DNA of 64,000 bases from NCBI GenBank assembly GCA_050953825.1, contig JBMNNF010000005.1:1-64000 (forward strand), read 5' to 3'. The notes under the pieces were generated by a model. The model made no database searches. It was not told the origin of the DNA and saw only the letters and a list, made by a program, of their open reading frames with translations. Shown piece by piece: positions 8,436 to 17,200 of the stretch. The number at the start of each line of letters is the position of its first letter. Position 1 is the stretch's first letter. The position numbers and the translations under genes are program-made. This DNA is from DUQW01 sp050953825. Lineage in GTDB: Bacteria > Bacillota_I > Bacilli_A > Acholeplasmatales > Acholeplasmataceae.

Positions 8436-9494
8436 ATGAACTTTGAATTGGTTGTTGATGAATTAAAAGGGGCTAAATTAGCTGAGTTATTTCAAGTAAA
8501 TAATTATGTTGGTAGTTTGATTAAAATTCAAAATTCGGCTCATAAAATTGATGCTGATGGGTTTCCGAAATGTCCTCATTGTGGTAATGAAATTGTTAAG
8601 AAAAACGGGAAAATGCCTAATGGAACTCAAAGATATTTATGTTTAAATGATAAATGTAAGAAGAGTTTTTCTTCTAATACGAATTCATTTTCCTATCGTT
8701 TAAGAAAACTAAAAGATTACTTATATTTGATGATTGAGTATACTTTAGATGGTTTGTCAATAAGAAACATTTCAAAGAAACTTAACATTCCAATTAATAC
8801 TGTTTGGATGTGGAGAACGAAAATTCTTTTAAGTTTAGAAACGTTTATTGATAAAGAAAATCCGCTTACTGATGTGGTTTATAGTGATGAAACATTCATT
8901 AAAATTAACTTAAAAGGGACTAAGAACCATAAGATGCCTAGAGTGTCTTATTATGAAGGAAGACCTGCAATAGCTCATAGGGAACTGGTTTGTATTCAAA
9001 CGGTAATTGATGATTCTAAAAGGACAATATTTGATATTAATGGGGTTGCTAGATTATCAAAAGAAAGATTAGATCTATTCTTAACACCTTTTATTAATGA
9101 AGAAACGATTATTGTATCTGATGGGGATTATTCTTATGTCGGCTTTGCTGAAAAATATTTGCTTCAACACGAAAGAATAATAAATATGTATGAAAAAAGT
9201 AAAAATGGGTATTCGCTAGGACCAATAAATAATTTACACTCGTCCTTTAAATCGTTTATGAAAAAATATAAAGGTGTATCAACCAGACGATTAAATGGAT
9301 ATATAAACTTATTCATTTTGGATAATTACTTAAATCAAATATTAAATGGATATGAAAAGGTAGAATACATTTATGAGTCATTGTTGGCTCTTGAAAATAA
9401 TCCGACTTTTGAAGAAATATTTAACGTTAAATTTCCTATCGATGTTAAAGCCATTTATGATAGTTTGAGAAAAGATGGATATATTATGCAATAA
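8436..9494 (+). CDS. IS1595-family (ISXO2-like) transposase, copy 1
   Basis: 352 residues. An N-terminal zinc ribbon (CPHCG...CLNDKC, about residues 48-72) is followed by a helix-turn-helix (LSIRNISKKLNIPINTVWMW). The ISXO2-like catalytic domain follows, with acidic residues in VYSDETF and VSDGDYSY, and HSSFKSFMKKYKGVSTRRLNGYINLF near the end. The start is set by AAAGGAG 9 nt before the ATG. The gene is intact with no frameshift. It differs from the second copy at one residue (Gly for Asp at about 27). Most likely active. Confidence 0.93.
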   Translation: MNFELVVDELKGAKLAELFQVNNYVGSLIKIQNSAHKIDADGFPKCPHCGNEIVKKNGKMPNGTQRYLCLNDKCKKSFSSNTNSFSYRLRKLKDYLYLMIEYTLDGLSIRNISKKLNIPINTVWMWRTKILLSLETFIDKENPLTDVVYSDETFIKINLKGTKNHKMPRVSYYEGRPAIAHRELVCIQTVIDDSKRTIFDINGVARLSKERLDLFLTPFINEETIIVSDGDYSYVGFAEKYLLQHERIINMYEKSKNGYSLGPINNLHSSFKSFMKKYKGVSTRRLNGYINLFILDNYLNQILNGYEKVEYIYESLLALENNPTFEEIFNVKFPIDVKAIYDSLRKDGYIMQ

Positions 9495-9498
9495 AAGT

Positions 9499-9524
9499 CA
9501 GCAACACTTAAGTTAAACAGCGAA
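9499..9524 (+). repeat. Right terminal inverted repeat, IS copy 1
   Basis: Exact reverse complement of the left repeat at 8239-8264; it starts 4 nt after the transposase stop and is followed by the 8-bp duplication at 9525-9532. Confidence 0.95.
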
Positions 9525-9560
9525 TTTAATATCTTTTAATAATAGAAGTGAGTCAATTCA

Positions 9561-9569
9561 TGGTATAAT
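9561..9569 (+). promoter_or_regulatory. Extended -10 promoter of leuS
   Basis: TGGTATAAT is an extended -10 box 15 nt before the leuS ATG. The same TGGTATAAT box recurs upstream of the Phd/ParE pair, the 47.4-kb membrane gene and rqcH. It lies outside the IS, so leuS retains its own promoter. Confidence 0.6.
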
Positions 9570-9584
9570 ATTTAAGGTGATTTT

Positions 9585-11999
9585 ATGTTTTATGATTTCA
9601 GAAAAATTGAAAAGAAATGGCAAAAACACTGGTTAGATAACAAATCTTTTAAAACTTTGGATGATGAATCACTTCCAAAGTGTTATGTTTTAGATATGTT
9701 TCCATATCCAAGTGCGGATGGACTACATGTGGGACATATTGAAGGATATGCTGCTAGTGATATATTCGCTAGATTTAAGCGGATGCAAGGATATAACGTC
9801 TTAGTTCCAATGGGCTTTGACGCTTTTGGTTTACCTGCGGAACAATACGCTATTCAAACCGGAAATGATCCAGAAGAATTCACTTATAAAAATATTGCTA
9901 ATTTCAAAAGACAAATTATTGAATCAGGTAAAGGCATTGATTGGGATCGACAACTGATGACATGTGATCCGAAATATTATAAATGGACCCAATGGATTTT
10001 TACTAAATTATATGAGCACGGTTTAGCTGAAATTAAAGAAGTTGAAGTTAACTGGTGTGAAGAATTAGGAACTGTATTAGCCAATGATGAAATTGAAGTC
10101 GTTAATGGTGTGATGGTTTCGGAACGAGGTGGCTATCCAGTTACGAAAAAGGCGATGAAACAATGGGTCTTAAAAATAACTAAATATGCCCAAAGACTAC
10201 TTGATGATTTAGAATTACTTGATTGGTCTGAATCAGTTAAAGAAATGCAAAGAAACTGGATTGGGAAATCGACTGGGGCTACTATTAATTTTAAAGTTCA
10301 TCTGACTGATGAGTCATTTGACGTTTTTACAACTAGACCAGATACTATTTACGGAGTTAGTTATTGTGTTTTAGCTCCGGAACACCCATTAGTTTTAAGA
10401 ATTACTTCACCAAGTGAATATGAAGAAGTCAAGCAATACATTGAACACACTAAACAAAAATCTGATTTAGAGCGTGAGCTTGATAAAGAAAAAACCGGAG
10501 TTTTTACGGGAGCGTTTGCAATTAATCCGGTTAACGGTGCTGAAATTCCAATTTGGATTTCTGATTATGTATTAATGTCATATGGTACCGGTGCCGTCAT
10601 GGCAGTTCCAGCCCATGATGAAAGGGATTATGAGTTCGCCACTACTTATGGATTAGATATAATCAAGGTGATTGAATCAGATGTTGAATTTGGAGCGTAT
10701 ACTGGTGATGGTCCTCATATTCAAAGTCCACTTTTCAATGGATTAAATATTGAAGAAGCGAATAAAGTTATTACTAGGTATTTAGAGACTAATAACTATG
10801 GTTATAAAACTGATAATTTTAAATTAAGAGATTGGGTTTTCTCTCGTCAAAGATATTGGGGAGAACCATTTCCAGTATTATTTTCTGAAGACGGAGAAAT
10901 TAAAGTTTTAAAAGAAGATGAACTACCTTTAATATTACCTAAACTAGATAATATAAAACCAAGTGGTACTGGTGAAAGTCCACTTGCTAATGCTGAGGAT
11001 TGGTTATACGTCGAAATTGATGGTAAAAGATATCGCCGTGAAACTAACACGATGCCCCAATTAGCTGGCAGTTCCTGGTATTATATTGGCTATTTACTTC
11101 AAAAGGAAGATCACATGATTCCTCTTAATTCATTAGAAGCTAAAGAAGAAATTGCCAAATGGTTACCAGTTGATCTTTACTTAGGTGGTAAGGAACACGC
11201 CGTTGGTCATTTATTATATTCTAGATTTTGGCATAAATTCTTGTATGACATTGGATTAGTTCAATCACCAGAACCATTTTTAAAATTAGTTAATCAAGGA
11301 ATGATTTTAGGAGATAATGGAGTAAAAATGTCAAAATCATTAGGTAACGTTGTTAATCCAGATGATATTTATCAATCACATGGAGCCGATTCATTAAGAC
11401 TTTATGAAATGTTTATGGGACCTTTAGAAAGTGATAAACCATGGAATACTAATTCCCTAGATGGTTCCAAGAGATTTTTAGACCGAGTCTACCGAATGTA
11501 TCGACAGTTTTCTATTACTGATGAAAATGTTCATGAATTAGATTACATATATCATCAAACGGTTAAAAAAGTAACCGAAGATTATGAATCTTTATCATTT
11601 AATACCGCAATTAGTCAAATGATGATCTTCGTTAATGAAGTTTATAAAGTTGAAAAAATCGATCGTTTTAAAGCCATCAACTTCTTAAAACTATTAAATC
11701 CAATTGCGCCTCATCTTACTGAAGAGATTAATCAAGTAATTTTAAAAAATGAAGAAGAATTACTATATTCTAATTGGCCAACATACAATCCGCAAATGAT
11801 TATCTTAGCTGAAGTAGAAATGGTTTTCCAAGTTAATGGTCGAGTTCGAGCCAAAACTCAAGTTCCACGAGATTTACCTGATAACGAAATCAAGCAAATT
11901 GCCTTCGGATTAGAAAATGTTAAAGCGCATTTAGAAGGATTAAGTGTTTTAAAGGTCATTATCATACCAAATAAATTAGTTAATATTGTCGCAAAATAA
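9585..11999 (+). CDS. leuS: Leucyl-tRNA synthetase
   Basis: 804 residues, normal length for bacterial LeuRS. It charges tRNA-Leu in the cytoplasm. Class I motifs are visible: HVGH (HIGH) at residues 48-51 in PYPSADGLHVGHIEG and KMSKS at about 581-585. Between them lie the CP1 editing domain (TTRPDTIYG, and MAVPAHDERD with the editing Asp) and the catalytic-core WCEE/W segments. An AAGGTGAT site precedes the ATG. The leader is very short (about 15 nt after the -10), so there is no T-box, although LeuRS genes in Firmicutes often have one. A terminator follows immediately. Confidence 0.97.
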   Translation: MFYDFRKIEKKWQKHWLDNKSFKTLDDESLPKCYVLDMFPYPSADGLHVGHIEGYAASDIFARFKRMQGYNVLVPMGFDAFGLPAEQYAIQTGNDPEEFTYKNIANFKRQIIESGKGIDWDRQLMTCDPKYYKWTQWIFTKLYEHGLAEIKEVEVNWCEELGTVLANDEIEVVNGVMVSERGGYPVTKKAMKQWVLKITKYAQRLLDDLELLDWSESVKEMQRNWIGKSTGATINFKVHLTDESFDVFTTRPDTIYGVSYCVLAPEHPLVLRITSPSEYEEVKQYIEHTKQKSDLERELDKEKTGVFTGAFAINPVNGAEIPIWISDYVLMSYGTGAVMAVPAHDERDYEFATTYGLDIIKVIESDVEFGAYTGDGPHIQSPLFNGLNIEEANKVITRYLETNNYGYKTDNFKLRDWVFSRQRYWGEPFPVLFSEDGEIKVLKEDELPLILPKLDNIKPSGTGESPLANAEDWLYVEIDGKRYRRETNTMPQLAGSSWYYIGYLLQKEDHMIPLNSLEAKEEIAKWLPVDLYLGGKEHAVGHLLYSRFWHKFLYDIGLVQSPEPFLKLVNQGMILGDNGVKMSKSLGNVVNPDDIYQSHGADSLRLYEMFMGPLESDKPWNTNSLDGSKRFLDRVYRMYRQFSITDENVHELDYIYHQTVKKVTEDYESLSFNTAISQMMIFVNEVYKVEKIDRFKAINFLKLLNPIAPHLTEEINQVILKNEEELLYSNWPTYNPQMIILAEVEMVFQVNGRVRAKTQVPRDLPDNEIKQIAFGLENVKAHLEGLSVLKVIIIPNKLVNIVAK

Positions 12000-12017
12000 A
12001 AGGGTTCATACCCTTTT
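11998..12017 (+). terminator. Intrinsic terminator of leuS
   Basis: AAAAGGGT / ACCCTTTT stem with a TCAT loop running into a T-tract, starting at the leuS stop codon. Confidence 0.8.
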
Positions 12018-12030
12018 TTCTTTATTAGTA

Positions 12031-12070
12031 TTGAATTGGTAGTCAAAAAGTGGTATAATAATACTACCAA
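12031..12070 (+). promoter_or_regulatory. Promoter and operator of the Phd/ParE pair
   Basis: TTGAAT (12031-12036) and TATAAT (12054-12059, with an extended TGG) are spaced by 17 nt. A perfect 8-bp inverted repeat, TTGGTAGT at 12036-12043 and ACTACCAA at 12063-12070, brackets the -10 box. This is the expected geometry for autorepression by the antitoxin or the complex. Confidence 0.65.
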
Positions 12071-12083
12071 AGGAGGAACAAAA

Positions 12084-12383
12084 ATGAAAAAAGGAATATC
12101 AATCAGACCATCAAAGGATATTAGAACCAATTATGCCAAAATTTCTGAATTATCAAGAACGAATCCAGTTGCCATAACTGTTAATGGAAGAGAAGATATT
12201 GTTATCCTTAGTCATGAAGATTATTTAGACTGGATCAATTATATTGATTTACTAGAAGAAAAAATTAAATTATATGATCAAATTGCCCAATCGTTAGATG
12301 ATATCAAATTAGGAAGAGTTTATGAGCAAAAAGAATTTATGCAAAGTGTATTATCTGAAATAAATGATGATAAATATGAATAA
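12084..12383 (+). CDS. Phd/YefM-family antitoxin
   Basis: 99 residues from the ATG at 12084, which has AAAGGAGG 5-6 nt upstream; the frame is open further upstream but only into the promoter. The N-terminal half (SIRPSKDIRTNYAKISELSR..PVAITVNGREDIVILSHEDY) is the Phd/YefM DNA-binding fold. The C-terminal helix would wrap the toxin. It neutralises the toxin encoded next and probably represses its own promoter through the inverted repeat around the -10 box. The last codons overlap the toxin start. Confidence 0.88.
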   Translation: MKKGISIRPSKDIRTNYAKISELSRTNPVAITVNGREDIVILSHEDYLDWINYIDLLEEKIKLYDQIAQSLDDIKLGRVYEQKEFMQSVLSEINDDKYE

Positions 12384-12693
12384 AATTATCTATACAGAAC
12401 GGGTAAGGCGCGATATCATTGATATTATAAATTTCCTTAACATCAGGTATCAAGATAATAAATTAGGAAAAAAGTTTCTGGATGAATTTAATAATAAATG
12501 TGAATCACTTAAACAATTCCCATATATGGGGACTATATCAAATGACAATTTTTTGAAGTCTAATACCTATCGTTATCTTGTGTTTCGTAAATATTTAATC
12601 TATTATTTTTACAAGGAAGAAGAAAAGACAATTTATATTGTTTCAGTATTTAGTGCCAGAAAAGATTTGGAAAAACAATTCAAGAAATATTAA
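12376..12693 (+). CDS. RelE/ParE-superfamily toxin
   Basis: 105 residues from ATG 12376, inside the last codons of the antitoxin gene (in-frame ATGs at 12364 and 12367 are alternatives). The pattern YTERVRRDIIDIINFLNIRYQDNKLGKKF, then FPYMGT..., YRYLVFRKYLIYYFY and IYIVSVFSARKDLEK, is that of the ParE/RelE fold of small basic toxins. ParE members poison gyrase, whereas RelE members cleave mRNA on ribosomes. Family membership is clear, but which target is used cannot be told from sequence alone. A terminator shared with the convergent mnmM follows. Confidence 0.85.
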   Translation: MNKIIYTERVRRDIIDIINFLNIRYQDNKLGKKFLDEFNNKCESLKQFPYMGTISNDNFLKSNTYRYLVFRKYLIYYFYKEEEKTIYIVSVFSARKDLEKQFKKY

Positions 12694-12704
12694 TCAGAAA
12701 AAAT

Positions 12705-12724
12705 AAAAGGGCTCAAGCCCTTTT
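12705..12724. terminator. Bidirectional terminator between the toxin gene and mnmM
   Basis: AAAAGGGC / GCCCTTTT stem with a TCAA loop, flanked by A and T runs. It overlaps the stop codon of the minus-strand gene. Confidence 0.8.
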
Positions 12725-13243
12725 TTCAAACAAAATGATATAATCTTGGATTATTTCTTGATTATAATTTAATAGTTTAACATCATAATTAGATGTATTT
12801 GCAATATAATTTAACAGAGCTTTACTTTCAATTTGACCTTCGGGATGTTTCGGATAAACTACAACTAAAATAAATCTGGCTAAATTATCATTTAACATAT
12901 TATCTAAAGTTTCTATCGTAGTTTTAGCTGTAGTAGTAACGCTTTTATTTCCCGTTGGTAAATAACCTAAATTAAAGATGACACCGTCATAGTAATTAAG
13001 ATGATTTTTGTAATTTAAATGACTGTCTAAAATGCATTTGACATTTGAGATGTTTTTTAGTGTTTCCTTGGAGGTCTTAAGTGCTTGTTCTTGAATGTCA
13101 AAAGCATATATTTGACTAACCAGTGGTGAAATAAACAATGAGTCATAACCATTACCCAATGTAGCATCGATAATGATGTCTTTTTTACGTAATAAAGAAG
13201 AGAGGATTTCATGGGATAACTTAACAATTTTACTTTTTCTCAT
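12713..13243 (-). CDS. mnmM: tRNA (mnm5s2U34) methyltransferase, YtqB family
   Basis: 176 residues. A Rossmann methyltransferase whose SAM-binding loop is IDATLGNGYDSLF, followed by AFDIQ and a FNLGYLPTGNKS.TT segment typical of YtqB. In Bacillus subtilis YtqB (MnmM) performs the last methylation giving mnm5s2U34 in tRNA anticodons. The start is ATG 13243 with AAGGTGAT 6 nt upstream; an in-frame GTG at 13252 overlaps that site. The gene overlaps the end of the radical-SAM gene, the same ytqA-ytqB order as in Bacillus. Confidence 0.85.
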   Translation of the reverse strand: MRKSKIVKLSHEILSSLLRKKDIIIDATLGNGYDSLFISPLVSQIYAFDIQEQALKTSKETLKNISNVKCILDSHLNYKNHLNYYDGVIFNLGYLPTGNKSVTTTAKTTIETLDNMLNDNLARFILVVVYPKHPEGQIESKALLNYIANTSNYDVKLLNYNQEIIQDYIILFEKRA

Positions 13244-14162
13244 ATAAATCACCTTGATACCATTGATTGCGTCTTAACATTTTATCAATATCATTTAAGA
13301 CAGTAAATTTACGAATAATCCATTTCGGTTCAATCAAATATTTTTTATCGCCATCACCAGTTAAACGATGAATGATAATATCATTTCTTAATAGTCGAAT
13401 TTGATTAACAACAATATCGATATATTCATCACGAGTTAACATTTTAAACGGTTTTTTTAAATAATCTTGTCCCATTTTTGAGTTAGATAAGATATTTAAC
13501 ATATGAATTTTAATTCCTTGAATATCAAGAGTATTTAAGTACTTAATTGTTTCTAACATCATTTCTTTGGTTTCGTTTGGCAATCCATTGATAATATGAA
13601 CCACTACCTCTATATTCTCTTGTCTAAGCCGTTTAACGGCGTTGTTGAAGTCGTTAATATCACAAAGACGATTTAAATCTTGTGCAGTATCGTCATGAAT
13701 GGTTTGCAGCCCTAATTCAACTTGCACTGGAATTCGTGTATTAAGTTCGCTTAGATATTCGACAATATTATTAGGTAGTGAATCAGGCCTTGTGGCAATG
13801 CTAATTTCAACAATGTCGGGATCAAGCGTGATGGCTTCTTCAAATAACTCTTTTAATCTCGGTAATGGGGCATGAGTATTAGTGTTAGCTTGAAAATACG
13901 GAATATAATAGGCATCAGGCCATTTAGTTAACATTCTTTTTTTGACGTCATTAAATTGTTTTTTCAATGAATCATGTTTATTGCCAGCAAATTCACCACT
14001 GCCTAAGTTGGAACAAAAGGTGCAACCACCATATCCTTTAGTTCCATCGCGGTTGGGACATGAAAAATCAGCATTCAAGGAAACCTTAAACACTTTTTTC
14101 CCATATTTTGCCAAATAATAATTATTAAGTGTATTATAATGTTTTTCGTTGGTAATTAGCAT
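13230..14162 (-). CDS. Radical SAM protein, YtqA family (TIGR01212-type)
   Basis: 310 residues. Cysteines in FSCPNRDGTKGYGGCTFCS match the spaced [4Fe-4S] motif of the YtqA/YhcC group of radical SAM proteins. IATRPDSLP and VELGLQTIHDDTAQDLNR are further family landmarks. The biochemical role is not established to my knowledge. It lies directly upstream of, and overlaps, the tRNA U34 methyltransferase gene mnmM, as in Bacillus, which suggests a job in tRNA modification. The ATG has GAGGGTGGG upstream. Confidence 0.82.
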   Translation of the reverse strand: MLITNEKHYNTLNNYYLAKYGKKVFKVSLNADFSCPNRDGTKGYGGCTFCSNLGSGEFAGNKHDSLKKQFNDVKKRMLTKWPDAYYIPYFQANTNTHAPLPRLKELFEEAITLDPDIVEISIATRPDSLPNNIVEYLSELNTRIPVQVELGLQTIHDDTAQDLNRLCDINDFNNAVKRLRQENIEVVVHIINGLPNETKEMMLETIKYLNTLDIQGIKIHMLNILSNSKMGQDYLKKPFKMLTRDEYIDIVVNQIRLLRNDIIIHRLTGDGDKKYLIEPKWIIRKFTVLNDIDKMLRRNQWYQGDLYEKK

Positions 14163-14221
14163 AGTTAACCCACCCTCTTAATTCTATCATAAAAGTCGCT
14201 AAAAAATAAGGCTTTTATTGT

Positions 14222-14250
14222 TTGATAAAATGATTTTTATATGCTAATAT
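14222..14250 (+). promoter_or_regulatory. Promoter of polC
   Basis: TTGATA (14222-14227), a 17-nt spacer and TGCTAATAT (extended -10, TAATAT at 14245-14250). The -10 hexamer contains the first two bases of the ATG at 14249, so that ATG cannot be the start. Confidence 0.65.
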
Positions 14251-14272
14251 GGTTCTACAAGTAGGGATGAAA

Positions 14273-17200
14273 ATGTCGAAATATGAATTGTTTTTAAAAC
14301 AGTCAAAATTTGAATCAAAAATCATCAATGAATCTGAATTAATAAGTTGTGAGATTTCTCGAATTAATCGCACATGGACTTTAAACATTAGATTAAAAGA
14401 AGTTGTTTCGGTAAGTGAATTGAAACCTTTTTTAACTAACTTAAAATCATACTTCTTAATTCCTGATGTTGTCAGTAAAGTTTATGTTAATCTAAAATTT
14501 GATAAACTTGATAGATTATCAGATTTTTCTCGTGATTATTTTGAATTTGTTGTTCGTGAAATATCTGAAACCAAACCAAGATTTATAGTCTTTTTATCGT
14601 TTGAACACGAATATGAAAATGGTAAATATACAGTAAGAATTGATGAAGATAGTAATTATCTGATTAGTCTTAGAGATGAATTAAAAGAAAAATTTTACGA
14701 GTATGGCTTGCTAGTTGATGTTGATGTTGTTATTTGTGAAACAGTTAAATCAACTAAAGAAACAATTAAAGAAAATATTAAGTCCCAAGAAGAATTAAAT
14801 ATTAAACAATCTCAAATTATTGAACAAAAGAGAAAAATTGAAAGAAAAAGAATTACTGAAACTAGAAGAAAGTCGAAACCAACTTCGGTTTCGATTTCAG
14901 AAATTCCAATTAACCAATATAAATTACATCAATATAAAAATGAAGTTGGAGATACTAGATTCATTGTTGAAGGTGAAGTAATTAAAACTGAAGTTAAGAA
15001 ATTAAGAAATGCCACTTTGCTCCAAATGACAATTGCAGACCCTGATGATGCAATTGTGGTAAAAAAATTCTTAAATACCGAAACTCAAATTCTTGAGGCT
15101 GAATCAATTGTAGAAGGCGATGTAGTTCAAGTAGAAGGTGAAGCTGAATATGATCAATTTCTAAAAGATACAGCGATTATGGCAGGAAATATTACTTTCA
15201 CTAAAACTTTAGCTAAAGTTGAAAGAATGGATCGTGCTAAAGAGAAAAGAATTGAGTTCCACATCCATTCAAAGATGAGTCCAATGGATGCCGTAACTGA
15301 CGTTGAAACTTACTTGAAGACAGCAGAAAAGTGGGGACATAAGGCTATCGCTTTTACTGATCACAATGGATTATATGCCTATCCTGACATTCATAAAGCG
15401 GCTAAAGGATTAAAAATTAAACCAATTTACGGCGTTGAAATGGAATTAGTTGATGATGAATCATTTGCAATTACAAATGAAGCACCGAACTTTAATTTAA
15501 GAGAAGCGATTTATGTTGTATTTGATATTGAGACAACTGGGTTTTCAGTGACTAATGATAAAATTATTGAAATTGGTGCAGTTAAGATGGTACAAGGTGC
15601 TGTTATTGACCGATTTGAAACATTTGTTAATCCCAACCGTAAATTAACGCCAAAGATTTCTGATTTAACCGGAATTACCGATGAACAATTAGTTAATGCT
15701 CGTCAAATTGAAGAAGTATTGCCCAAATTTCTAGATTTTATTAAGGGAACAGTTTTAGTTGCACATAACGCTCATTTTGACGTTGATCATATTAAACAAA
15801 ACGCTTATAATTTGGGATTAGAAGTCCCAGAAAATCCGGTTATAGACACCTTAAACCTTGCTAGATATTTCTATAGTAATGAATTAAAACGCTTTAATTT
15901 AGACGCAGTTGCTAAATACTTTAAAGTTAGTAATTTCACTCATCACCGAGCTGGTGATGATGCCAAAGCGACATCAGAAGTGTTTATGTTAATGTTACTT
16001 GATTTATATAAATTAGAAATTGAAACTTTTCAAGATATCAATAATTATCTATCTAAAAATGAAAAATACAAACATGTGGCTTTTCCACCACATGTTAATA
16101 TCTTAGTTAGAAATCAAGCGGGATATAAAAACTTATTTTATTTAGTCAGTGAATCTTTAACTACCTATTATTATCAAGGACCACGGCTATTAAAAAGATT
16201 ACTTGAAGAATATCGAGAAGGATTATTTGTCGGTAGTGGTTGTTATGAAGGGGAAGTTTTTGAAACTGCACTCAATAAATCTAATGAACAATTATTAGAA
16301 GTCATGAAGTTTTATGATTACATTGAAGTTCAACCACCACAAGTTTATTCCCATGTAGCGGAAGATATTGGTGAAAATGGAGAAGAAATTGTTAAAGCAA
16401 CAATTTTAAAAATTATTAATGCTGCTAAAAGTTTAAATAAATTAGTAATCGCAACGGGTGATGTTCATTACTTAAACAAAGAAGATAAGATTTATCGCGA
16501 TATCTATATTAATGCCCCACTTGTTGGTGGTGGCATTCATAAATTATCAAAAACTAAAAATCGCCCTGACCAACATTTACTAACTACTGATGAAATGTTA
16601 AAAGCTTTTTCCTTTTTAAATCCTGATTTAGCTTATGAAATCGTTGTTACTAATACTAATAAATTAAATGATAAAATTGATCCAATTAAAGCATTCCCAG
16701 ATGAGTTATATAGTTTAGATGATGACGCATTTAAGGATTTATTAGGGGTTCAATCGATTAATGAAGAAGTTAAGAAATTAGTTCATAATAATTTAACTAA
16801 TCAATATGGGAAAAATCCACATCCACTAATCTTGAAGCGAGTTGATCGAGAATTAACTAGTATTATTTCTAATCATTTTGCGCCTATTTACTATATTTCT
16901 TATTTATTAGTTAAAAAATCATTAGAAGATGGTTATTTAGTTGGTTCAAGAGGTTCTGTCGGTTCTAGTTTAGTTGCCACATTATTAAATATTACTGAAG
17001 TAAATCCTCTACCTCCACATTATTATTGCCCGAACCATGATTTTACCGCACTTAAATTAACTCAAGAAGAAGTCCAAGAGTTTGGGCAAACAAGAGATCA
17101 AATAAAATTTGATGAAATTATTAATGGTGTGGAATCAGGTTATGATTTACCTGATATGAAATGTCCAGTCTGTGGAGCACAACTTGAAAAAGATGGACAT

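Larger units (their letters stand above)
8239..9524 (+). mobile_element. IS1595-family insertion sequence, copy 1 (1286 bp)
   Basis: A complete element with 26-bp perfect terminal inverted repeats (8239-8264 and 9499-9524) and perfect 8-bp target duplications TTTAATAT at 8231-8238 and 9525-9532. It has one transposase gene and a structured 171-bp leader. Direct duplication of 8 bp is what the IS1595 family makes. The insertion point is the T-tract of the acpP terminator, and the transposase is transcribed in the same direction as the terminated gene. It separates acpP from leuS. The second copy is at 28980-30265. Confidence 0.95.

Noticed and set aside
9533..9584. T-box leader for leuS
   Set aside because: Only about 15 nt separate the -10 box from the ATG; there is no room for a specifier stem or terminator.
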